From NCBI GenBank assembly GCA_958296175.1, contig OY282448.1, positions 558,001-622,000 on the forward strand: a stretch of 64,000 nt of DNA. Direction: 5' to 3'. The notes beneath the pieces were generated by a model. It worked only from the letters and a program-made list of their open reading frames with translations, was not told the origin of the DNA and searched no databases. The DNA is from an uncultured Chloroflexota bacterium. Its GTDB lineage: Bacteria > Chloroflexota > UBA11872. Of the stretch, positions 33,471 through 39,719 are shown piece after piece (the stretch's first letter is position 1; each line of letters opens with the position of its first letter). A program made the translations under genes and the position numbers.

Positions 33471-33570
33471 GCGGGCGCCTCGGGCTGTCTGGACGTCGCC
33501 CAGGAACCTAACGCCCCCGCCGCGGCGCGTAAACTTCGGCGCACCGCAGGCGCGGCTCGGAAGGAGTGTT

Positions 33571-34368
33571 ATGGCCTCGTTCGACGAACTGCGCGGCCGC
33601 GCCGCCATCGTGACCGGCGCGGCGCAGGGCATCGGCCGCACCACGGCAGTCACGCTGGCCGCGCACGGCATGGACGTCGTGCTGGCCGATCTGAACGACG
33701 AACGCGGGCGCCGCGTGGAAGCCGAGATCGCCCGGGCCGGCGGCCGCGCGGTTTACGTGCGCGCCGACGTCGGGACCATGGCCGGCTGCGAACGCATGGT
33801 GCGCGCGGCGCTCGACCACTTCGGCGGCGTCTACGCCCTGGTCAACAACGCGCGCTGGCATCCGCACGAGCTGCTGGCGGACGTGACCGAGGCCGACTGG
33901 GACCGCAGCCAGGCCGTGCTGATCAAGTCCCACTTCATGGGCTGCAAGCTGGCCATTCCGCACATGATCGCGGGCGGCGGCGGCGCCATCGTGGGCATCT
34001 CGTCGGCGCACGCGCTCCAGGCCTCGCCAACCGAGGGCCCCTACGAAGCGGCCAAGGCCGCCGTCACCGGGCTGATGCGCAACGTGGCCGTGGCCTACGG
34101 CCCGCAGGGGATTCGCGCCAACAGCATCCTGCCCGGCGGCATCATGACCGACGTGAAACACGAGGCGGCCGCCCGCGCGCCGACCCCCGAGCTGGACGCC
34201 CGGCAGGCGCGCCAGAACCCCATCCGCCGCCGCGGCGAGGCGCAGGACATTGCCAACGCCGTGCTCTACCTCGTCTCCGACCTGGCCAGCTTCGTCACCG
34301 GCGCCTCCCTGGTCGTGGACGGCGGCATGTCCATCGAACTCCCCGGCTCGATCGCAAGCCGCAGTTAG
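33571..34368 (+). CDS. SDR family oxidoreductase
   Basis: A 265-residue classical short-chain dehydrogenase. TGAAQGIGRT (15-24) binds NAD(P); catalytic residues are Ser in VGISSAHAL, Tyr158 and Lys162 in PYEAAKAAV. The C-terminal FVTGASLVVDGGMSIE is the family's end signature. LVNNARWHPHE replaces the more usual NNAG motif. AAGGAG lies 5 bases before the ATG. It diverges from the zinc dehydrogenase gene, and the 100-base gap holds their promoters; TAAACT is the most A/T-like element there. Confidence 0.92.
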   Translation: MASFDELRGRAAIVTGAAQGIGRTTAVTLAAHGMDVVLADLNDERGRRVEAEIARAGGRAVYVRADVGTMAGCERMVRAALDHFGGVYALVNNARWHPHELLADVTEADWDRSQAVLIKSHFMGCKLAIPHMIAGGGGAIVGISSAHALQASPTEGPYEAAKAAVTGLMRNVAVAYGPQGIRANSILPGGIMTDVKHEAAARAPTPELDARQARQNPIRRRGEAQDIANAVLYLVSDLASFVTGASLVVDGGMSIELPGSIASRS

Positions 34369-34432
34369 CCCGAGGCAGCCCCCGACCCCGCAGCGCCACC
34401 GACAAGCGCCCGACGCTCCCACCCCATCTTTT

Positions 34433-34453
34433 CCCTCTCCCTCTGGGAGAGGG
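34433..34453. repeat. CTCTCCC-family intergenic palindrome
   Basis: CCCTCTCC and GGAGAGGG arms flank a five-base loop just after the SDR gene, continuing into GCAGGGTGAGGG. It could terminate the SDR transcript. Same family as at 8570, 20856 and 23616. Confidence 0.6.
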
Positions 34454-34532
34454 CAGGGTGAGGGTCCCCGCCCCGCCGCGCCCGGCGGCATGGCAAGCTC
34501 CAGAGCTCCGCGGCACGCCTGGAGGCGGACCC

Positions 34533-35567
34533 GTGACGGCTGACTACGACTGGAACGCGCTGCACCGCGAGGCGCTGGTGATCGATTCGCACAACGACAC
34601 CATCGTGGGGCTGATACGGCGCGGCGGGCAGAGCGTGGCCGGGCCCGACGCGCCGGCGCGCGGCTCGCCCGAGAGCCTGATCGCCTACCTGCGCGGCCCC
34701 GTCGACAGCGCCGAGATCGGCATTCAGTCGGACCTGCCCGCCATGCGCGCCGGCGGCCTGGACGCGGCCTATTTCGCCATCGACGACACCCGCGCCTGGG
34801 GCAACCATCTGGCCTACGTGCTGGACGGCTTCGGCTGGTTCGCGGCGGAGGCCGCGGCGCACGCCGACCAGATCACCATCGCCCGCACGGCCGCGGAGAT
34901 CGAGGCGGCCAAAGCCGCGGGCAAGGCCGCCGCCGTGCTGGCCGTGGAAAACTCCGAGGCGCTGGAACGCAGCCTCTACGTGCTGCCCATGCTCCACCGC
35001 CTGGGCGTGCGCACCATGACGCTCACCCACTCCATCCGCACCTACGCCGGCGACGGCGAGCAGGCGCACCATGCCGGCGGCGGGCTGACCGAGTTCGGCC
35101 GCCAGCTCGTGGGCGGCATGAACGACCTGGGCATGCTGGTGGACGTATCGCACCTCAGCGCGCCGTCGTTCTGGCACGCCATGCAAGCCGCCCAGGCGCC
35201 CGTCATTGCCAGCCACAGCGCCTGCCGCGCCCTCACCGAGCACGGCCGCAACCTGCACGACGACCAGCTGCGCGCCATTGCCGACGGCGGCGGCGTGGTG
35301 GGCGTCACCTGCGTGCACCACTTCGTGCACCCGACGCACCCCACGCTGGAGCGCTATCTGGACCACGTGGAACACGCGGTCGACGCGGCCGGGATCGACC
35401 ACGTGGGCTTCGGCTCCGACTTCGACGGCGGCTCCTACCTGCTGGACAGCGCCGCGCAGGTCCCCCGCATCACCCAAGGCCTGGCCGCCCGCGGCTGGCC
35501 CGAACCCGACCTGCGCAAGTTCCTGGGCCTGAACCACCTGCGCGTGTTCCGCGAGGTGTGCGGCTAG
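34533..35567 (+). CDS. membrane dipeptidase family (peptidase M19)
   Basis: A 344-residue binuclear zinc dipeptidase/beta-amidohydrolase of the renal dipeptidase family. VIDSHNDT gives His20-x-Asp22; a bridging Glu is expected in LAVENSEAL; VDVSHLS and ASHSACRALTEHGRN give the later His ligands; VGFGSDFDGG supplies the final Asp. Despite the family name there is no signal peptide or anchor here, so it is cytoplasmic. The GTG start has CTGGAGG 7 bases upstream. Bacterial members cleave L-D or D-D dipeptides and some N-acyl amino acids. Confidence 0.92.
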   Translation: MTADYDWNALHREALVIDSHNDTIVGLIRRGGQSVAGPDAPARGSPESLIAYLRGPVDSAEIGIQSDLPAMRAGGLDAAYFAIDDTRAWGNHLAYVLDGFGWFAAEAAAHADQITIARTAAEIEAAKAAGKAAAVLAVENSEALERSLYVLPMLHRLGVRTMTLTHSIRTYAGDGEQAHHAGGGLTEFGRQLVGGMNDLGMLVDVSHLSAPSFWHAMQAAQAPVIASHSACRALTEHGRNLHDDQLRAIADGGGVVGVTCVHHFVHPTHPTLERYLDHVEHAVDAAGIDHVGFGSDFDGGSYLLDSAAQVPRITQGLAARGWPEPDLRKFLGLNHLRVFREVCG

Positions 35568-35615
35568 GCGGCTACGCTGCATATTGTGCACGCGGCACGC
35601 AGGAGAATGGTCCAT

Positions 35616-36338
35616 ATGGAACGAGACGCCGGCGAAAGCCCCAGTCGCCTTGTCGAGATCGTCCACGACACGGCGGATGGAGACCTGACCATCCATGCCA
35701 ACGGGAACGACTACAGCGTCGAATTGACGGGCGAAGACCGCGCCACCGTCGGCTTGACCGGCTCATTGCCCGGAAGCTTGATTGTCGATGGTGACGCCGA
35801 TGGTGACGCAATCCGGCATGGGCCTGGTCCAGGCGATGTCGCGCGCTCTGGTTCGGGCAGCGGCGATGCAAGACGACTTGGAACGGGCGACGGTGACGCT
35901 TTACGCGATGGGACAGGTGACGGGGACGCCTACCGCGATGGGACAGGTAACGGCGATGCTTACCGCTCTGGCTCAGGCGACGGCAGCGCAGATCGAAACG
36001 GGGCGGGCGATGGAGACGCTAACCGCTTAGGGAGTGGCGATGGGGACGCTGACCGCACCGGGACGGGCAACGGCAGTGCTCATCGCTCTGGCTCGGGTGA
36101 CGGCAGCGCCACTCGAATCGGGACGGGCAACGGTGACGCTATCCGCTCGGGGAGTGGCCATGGGGACGCTACCCGCTCAGATGCCGGCAAGGGCGATGCA
36201 ACCCGTGCCGGAGTTGGAGAGGGTAAGGCCGATCGCTCTGGATCAGGCGACGGAGACGCTTTCCACCACGGCAGCGACGGACATGCCGAACGCAGCGGGT
36301 CTGGGAGCGGCAGCGCATACCACGCTGGGACTGACTAG
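35616..36338 (+). CDS. decapeptide-repeat protein, consensus G-D-A-x-R-x-G-S-G-D
   Basis: A 240-residue protein of unknown function. The first ~55 residues form a small beta-like domain (RLVEIVHDTADGDLTIHANG, then TVGLTGSLPGSLIVDGD). From there to the end run about sixteen copies of a ten-residue repeat: Gly-(Asp/Ser)-Ala-x-Arg-x-Gly-(Ser/Thr)-Gly-(Asp/Asn). Odd positions are G, A, R, G, G and even positions polar, a strict two-residue alternation that suggests beta strands. It is rich in Asp and Gly like RTX repeats but differs in length and lacks GGxGxDx. No Cys, signal peptide or membrane helix. ATG at 35616 follows AGGAG (35601); TATTGT at 35582 may be a -10. Function unknown. Confidence 0.7.
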   Translation: MERDAGESPSRLVEIVHDTADGDLTIHANGNDYSVELTGEDRATVGLTGSLPGSLIVDGDADGDAIRHGPGPGDVARSGSGSGDARRLGTGDGDALRDGTGDGDAYRDGTGNGDAYRSGSGDGSADRNGAGDGDANRLGSGDGDADRTGTGNGSAHRSGSGDGSATRIGTGNGDAIRSGSGHGDATRSDAGKGDATRAGVGEGKADRSGSGDGDAFHHGSDGHAERSGSGSGSAYHAGTD

Positions 36339-36430
36339 CCGGCTCGGAACTCACAGCCTCGCTGCAAACTGCACGGGGGGTGACGAAACGAGGCCGCTCA
36401 TTGCGGTTCGAAGGCGTCCGCCGCAGTCAG

Positions 36431-36663
36431 TCAGTCCCGAATCAGCCTGACCTCGACGTCCAGTTCCAGGTCGGCCCACGCGGGGTCGGCGGTAATCACG
36501 GGCAGGTTGCGGCCGGCGGCCAGGTGCAGGCAGGCGCGGCGGTCTCGGCAAGGCTGACCGCCGAGGCCAGCGCGTCACCGAGATATCCGCCCACCACGTC
36601 CGCGCCCGCTTCGCCGCGCAGAAAGGCCAGCATTGCGGAGGCGTCCAGCACCACGCGGCTCAC
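36431..36663 (-). pseudogene. decayed VapC-like PIN-domain toxin
   Basis: The N-terminal part, from a GTG at 36663, reads VVLDASAMLAFLRGEAGADV and continues to SAVSLAE, matching the start of VapC-type PIN proteins (first catalytic Asp present). A second frame gives RACLHLAAGRNLPVITADPAW and then ADLELDVEVRLIRD up to a stop at 36431-36433, matching the PIN C-terminus. The two parts abut directly in different frames. Roughly 50 central codons of a ~130-residue protein are missing. No antitoxin gene is present upstream, where the aldo/keto reductase promoter lies. So this is a remnant produced by an internal deletion with frameshift. Confidence 0.75.
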
Positions 36664-36692
36664 TGGACGTCCGCGGCCGCGGCTGCGCCGTC

Positions 36693-36698
36693 TAGACT
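36693..36698 (+). promoter_or_regulatory. candidate -10 element TAGACT
   Basis: TAGACT, the same hexamer as before the methyltransferase operon, 33 bases ahead of the aldo/keto reductase ATG. The intervening GGGAAGGGA can serve as ribosome site. Confidence 0.45.
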
Positions 36699-36731
36699 GC
36701 GGCGGCGGGGACCCAGGGAAGGGACGGCGGC

Positions 36732-37616
36732 ATGGAACGGCGCAGGCTGGGGCGGGTGGATCATGCGAGTTCGGTAGTCTCGCTGGGGGCGGCCGGGTTG
36801 GGGCGCGCGGACCTGCCGCAGGCCGAGGTCGACCGGGCCGTGGAACTGGCGCTGGCGCACGGGGTGGACCATCTGGACATTGCCCCCAGTTATGGCCAGG
36901 CCATGGAGCGCATGGCGCCCTGGATGCCGCGGCTGCGCGAAGCGTCCTGGTTCATCGGCGCCAAGACCCGCCAGCGGACGCGCGCCGCCGTCTGGGACTG
37001 CATCCGCGCCTGCCAGCGGCGTTTGGGCGTGGAGACTTTCGACCTCTTCCAGCTGCACGCCGTCACCTCGCTGGACGAGCTGGACGAGGCCATGCGGCCC
37101 GGCGGCGCCCTGGAAGCGCTGGTCGAGATGCGCGCGCAGGGGCTGACCAGGTACATCGGCATCACCGGCCACGGCCCCCAGGCGCCGCGCGTGCAGCTGG
37201 AGGCGCTGCGGCGCTTCGACTTCGACACCGTCATGTTCCCGCTGACCGCGGCGCTGTACCTGAACGCCGACTACCGGCGCGATGCCGAGGCGCTGCTGGC
37301 CGCGGCGCAGGCGCGCAACGTGGGCGTGCAGGCCATCAAGATGCTGGCGCGCGGCGGCTGGGGGGCAGGCCCGCGCGAGCTGACCTGCTGGTACGACCCG
37401 CACCGCAGCCAGCCCGACGTCGACCGGGCGCTCTGGTGGCTGCTCTCGCAGCCGGTGCACACGGCGCCCTCCACGGGCGAAACGCGCCTGCTGCCGCGCA
37501 TCTTCGCGGCGGCCGAGCGCTTCCGCCCTCTCAGCGCCGCCGACCAGGCCGCCGCGGTCGCGGCCCAACGCCCGCCCCGCCCCGAACCCGGCCTCGGCAT
37601 CCCCGCCGCGGCCTGA
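36732..37616 (+). CDS. aldo/keto reductase
   Basis: A 294-residue NADPH-dependent (beta/alpha)8-barrel reductase. The catalytic set is visible as Asp49 and Tyr54 (HLDIAPSYGQ) and Lys78 (IGAKTR), with FDLFQLHAV bringing the fourth residue. GLTRYIGITGHG is a barrel strand typical of the family. It acts on aldehydes or sugar ketones; bacterial members of this short group often accompany sugar catabolism. Its last ~25 codons form one end of a tandem duplication: 37541 onward is repeated at 38413. Confidence 0.9.
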   Translation: MERRRLGRVDHASSVVSLGAAGLGRADLPQAEVDRAVELALAHGVDHLDIAPSYGQAMERMAPWMPRLREASWFIGAKTRQRTRAAVWDCIRACQRRLGVETFDLFQLHAVTSLDELDEAMRPGGALEALVEMRAQGLTRYIGITGHGPQAPRVQLEALRRFDFDTVMFPLTAALYLNADYRRDAEALLAAAQARNVGVQAIKMLARGGWGAGPRELTCWYDPHRSQPDVDRALWWLLSQPVHTAPSTGETRLLPRIFAAAERFRPLSAADQAAAVAAQRPPRPEPGLGIPAAA

Positions 37617-37685
37617 CGCTTGCGGCAGGTCCCGGACTGCGCCGTCCCGCCGCGCGCCTGCGGCCGCGCGCCTTCCGTTTGGGGA

Positions 37686-38249
37686 CTACGACCCAGGCTT
37701 CGGGTCGGAGCACCCCTGGCAGAAGCCCCTGCGGGCAGGGTTACGCCGTCGGCACGACGGGCACTCCCAATCCCTCGAGACCACGGGGCGCGAGCTTGCC
37801 GCGCCTCCGCGCGCCGAGGGGCTGCCAGGCGCCCTTGACCTGAGGCCGAGGTCGAAGGCCGCGCCTTCGCGCGGCGCGGGGCTGCCGATCATCCCGTCGA
37901 TCTTGCGCTCGAAAGCCGACATACCTCCGTGCGCCGCGGGGCTGCCAGGCCGGCGCTGCGGCGCGCGTGCAGCCGCCGCTGGGGCCGCCGGGGCCGCCGT
38001 CGACGCGGGGGCGCCGGCGCCAGCGCCAGCAGCCGCGCGCGGCGCTGTGACGTTGACGGCAATCGGCCGCTTATCGGGCAGCCCTGCCGCCGCCAGCAGC
38101 ACGAGCGGGCCAAAAAAGAGTCCCGCGAGGAACCAATTGGCGCCCGGATAGTCTTTTTCCGACGCCACGTAGGCAGCCAACGCCCCGGATGGGATGTTCA
38201 CCAGGATCAAAACCAGGATCGCAATGACCGCGACCAGCCCAAGTTCCAC
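37686..38249 (-). CDS. membrane protein with C-terminal RanBP2-type zinc finger
   Basis: A 187-residue protein. Two hydrophobic segments at the N-terminus (about 3-24 and 38-58) flank AAYVASEKDYPGANW. A Pro/Ala-rich linker (about 65-155) follows. The C-terminus has WECPSCRRRNPARRGFCQGC, an exact W-x-C-x2-C-x3-N-x6-C-x2-C RanBP2-type finger. This small domain binds ubiquitin or single-stranded RNA in eukaryotes; in bacteria its role is unknown. With membrane helices at the front, the finger would face the cytoplasm if both ends are inside. GTG start, GAGGGAGGG upstream. Its paralogue lies at 38513-38907. Confidence 0.7.
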   Translation of the reverse strand: MELGLVAVIAILVLILVNIPSGALAAYVASEKDYPGANWFLAGLFFGPLVLLAAAGLPDKRPIAVNVTAPRAAAGAGAGAPASTAAPAAPAAAARAPQRRPGSPAAHGGMSAFERKIDGMIGSPAPREGAAFDLGLRSRAPGSPSARGGAASSRPVVSRDWECPSCRRRNPARRGFCQGCSDPKPGS

Positions 38250-38316
38250 GCGTCGGCCCTCCCTCGCAGTGGGGCGCCGAGTCTACAAGCGACGACGAAG
38301 CGGCCGCGCGCTCGAC

Positions 38317-38412
38317 TCAGGCGCTTCTCGCGTCCAGCGTGTCGATTCGATATCGACGCAGGTGCGCGTCGGGGGTGACCAGCGTCAGCCCTTCGAGCTG
38401 CGCCTGCGCCGC
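38317..38412 (-). pseudogene. 3' fragment of vapC left by the tandem duplication
   Basis: The last 31 codons of the PIN gene at 38975 are repeated here: AQAQLEGLTLVTPDAHLRRY followed by RIDTLDARSA and TGA, with one change (Pro for Ser) in the protein. It has no start and is fused at 38412 to the reductase-end copy. Not functional. Confidence 0.8.
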
Positions 38413-38512
38413 CGAGCAGGCCGCCGCGGTCGCGGCCCAACGCCCGCCCCGGCCCACGCCGCCCCGCCGCGCACCTGCGGCCGGGCGCCTACCGTCTCGG
38501 GACTACGGCCCA

Positions 38513-38577
38513 GGCTCGGAGCATCTCTTGCAGAAGTTCATCCAGGCGGCGTTTCGCCGTTGGCACGACGGGCACTC
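38513..38577 (-). pseudogene. orphaned zinc-finger tail of the second membrane/zinc-finger gene
   Basis: Directly after the TAG that ends the frame at 38578, the same frame continues ECPSCQRRNAAWMNFCKRC and SEPGP to a second TAG (38513-38515). All four Cys and the Asn of the RanBP2-type finger remain; only the leading Trp codon has become TAG. In the left copy the codon is TGG, so one C-to-T change on the plus strand explains the break. Confidence 0.75.
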
Positions 38578-38907
38578 CTAATCCCTCGAGACCATGGGGC
38601 CGCCGCCACGCGGCCTTCGTTTGCTCTCCCTCATTCTCGGGCGCTGCGGCGCGCGTGCAGCCGCTGGGGCCGCCGTCGACGCGGGGGCGCCGGCGCCAGC
38701 AGCCTCGCGCGGCGCTGTGCCGTTGACGGCAACCGGCTGCTTGTAGGGCAGCCCCGCCGCCGCCAGCAGCCCGAGCGGGCCAAAAAAGAGTCCGGCGAAG
38801 AACCAGCCGAAGCCCGAATAGTCTTTTTCCGACGCCACGTAGGCGGCGAACGCTCCGGATGCAGAGTTCACCAGGATCACAGCGACAACGATCTGCCCAG
38901 GTTCCAC
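38578..38907 (-). CDS. truncated paralogue of the membrane/zinc-finger protein
   Basis: A 109-residue protein that keeps the two N-terminal membrane segments and the SEKDYSGFGWFFAGLFFGPL block of its neighbour at 37686. Its Pro/Ala linker is about 75 residues shorter, and it ends at a TAG where the paralogue has the Trp that opens the zinc finger. It is the right-hand copy of a tandem duplication. GTG start and GAGGGAGGG ribosome site are conserved, so a finger-less membrane protein may still be made. Confidence 0.6.
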   Translation of the reverse strand: MEPGQIVVAVILVNSASGAFAAYVASEKDYSGFGWFFAGLFFGPLGLLAAAGLPYKQPVAVNGTAPREAAGAGAPASTAAPAAARAPQRPRMRESKRRPRGGGPMVSRD

Positions 38908-38974
38908 GCGTCGGCCCTCCCTCGCAGCGGGGCGCCGAGTCTACCCGTGACGACAAAACGGCCGCGCGCTCGAC

Positions 38975-39361
38975 TCAGGCGCTTCTTGCATCCAGCGTGT
39001 CGATTCGATATCGACGCAGGTGCGCGTCGGAGGTGACCAGCGTCAGCCCTTCGAGCTGCGCCTGCGCCGCGAGCATGCGGTCGAAGTGGTCGCGGTGATG
39101 CGGCGGCAGGCTGCCGGCCCGTTCGGCGTGGCGCGCGTTCATGGCCAGCTCGCGAAAGCCCAGCGCCGGGATAGCCGCCGCCTGGTCGTGCGGGGCATGC
39201 AGTTTGCCCAGCGCACGTTTGACGGCGATTTCCCAGATACTGGCGGCGCTGACGTACACGTCGTTGCGAGGGTCCGCGATGGCCGAGCGCGCGGCCGCGC
39301 CCAGCGCCGGGTCGTCCGCGCGCCACCACAGCCACACGGCAGTGTCCAGCAGCAGCCGCAT
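38975..39361 (-). CDS. vapC: type II toxin VapC-like PIN-domain ribonuclease
   Basis: A 128-residue PIN protein, a Mg-dependent RNase. The acidic residues are Asp6 (LLLDTAVWLWW), Glu44 (SIWEIAVKRALGKL) and Asp91/Asp94 (HRDHFDRMLAAQA), the pattern of the VapC subgroup that pairs with Phd/YefM antitoxins. Its ATG overlaps the antitoxin stop (ATGA), typical of toxin-antitoxin operons. Its last ~31 codons are duplicated at 38317. The gene appears intact. Confidence 0.9.
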   Translation of the reverse strand: MRLLLDTAVWLWWRADDPALGAAARSAIADPRNDVYVSAASIWEIAVKRALGKLHAPHDQAAAIPALGFRELAMNARHAERAGSLPPHHRDHFDRMLAAQAQLEGLTLVTSDAHLRRYRIDTLDARSA

Positions 39362-39591
39362 CAGCCGCCCTCGAACGCCTCGATCAGGTCCTCCGGCGTC
39401 TGGTCGAAGTCTGGCGCGAGCCGGATTTGGCCCTTCAGGTCGCCGGGCATGCGCGGCTCGGTGGGCGTTCGGTACGGCGTCAGCCGCAGATACGGCGTCC
39501 CGGCCCTGGCAATCACAACCTCTTCGCCGGCCCAGGCCAGCCGCCCCAACTTGGAGAGCTGCGACTTTGCCTGGTGCATGTTGACTTGCAT
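39361..39591 (-). CDS. Phd/YefM family antitoxin
   Basis: A 76-residue antitoxin. The N-terminal VNMHQAKSQLSKL and GEEVVIARAGTPYLRLTP match the Phd/YefM DNA-binding fold. The C-terminal segment (RLAPDFDQTPEDLIEAFEG) is the flexible part that neutralises the PIN toxin. It is co-transcribed with, and precedes, the toxin gene and should repress its own promoter; an 8-base palindrome lies just upstream of its ATG. Confidence 0.9.
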   Translation of the reverse strand: MQVNMHQAKSQLSKLGRLAWAGEEVVIARAGTPYLRLTPYRTPTEPRMPGDLKGQIRLAPDFDQTPEDLIEAFEGG

Positions 39592-39607
39592 GGCCCGACC
39601 ATCCGAA

Positions 39608-39615
39608 TTAGCTAA
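39608..39615 (-). promoter_or_regulatory. candidate operator/-10 TTAGCTAA of the antitoxin-toxin operon
   Basis: TTAGCTAA is a perfect palindrome in an A/T-rich island (AATTAGCTAACC) about 16 bases upstream of the antitoxin ATG. It could be both the -10 region and the site where the Phd-like protein binds. Confidence 0.4.
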
Positions 39616-39719
39616 CCTGGACTCAGCGTACTCCCACCGTTGCGGCGCCGGCGCCGGCGCCGTGCGGCGGCGGCGGCGGGGCGTACGCTTGGGCGCGCAG
39701 GTCAGTTCCGAGCCGACGC

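Larger units (their letters stand above)
37541..39070. repeat. tandem segmental duplication (37541-38412 and 38413-39070)
   Basis: The left unit runs from the 3' end of the aldo/keto reductase, through a membrane/zinc-finger gene, into a 3' fragment of vapC. At 38412/38413 the sequence jumps from vapC back to the aldo/keto reductase end, and the same order repeats up to the intact vapC. The seven bases GCGCCGC occur at both parent breakpoints (37534-37540 and 39064-39070) and at the junction (38406-38412). The right unit is 214 bases shorter because its zinc-finger gene has lost internal sequence. Confidence 0.85.

Noticed and set aside
32289..34532. Extending the M19 dipeptidase upstream across the dehydrogenase and SDR genes
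   Set aside because: Low-complexity shadow of genes in other frames; GTG at 34533 with GGAGG is the natural start.
35782..36450. Ala/Thr/Met-rich frames overlapping the decapeptide-repeat gene as separate proteins
   Set aside because: They follow automatically from the 30-bp repeat; they lack ribosome sites and a non-repeat domain. The frame from 35616 has both.
37686..39591. Integron or insertion sequence as cause of the duplicated block
   Set aside because: No integrase, transposase, terminal inverted repeats or target duplication; the seven-base microhomology explains the structure.
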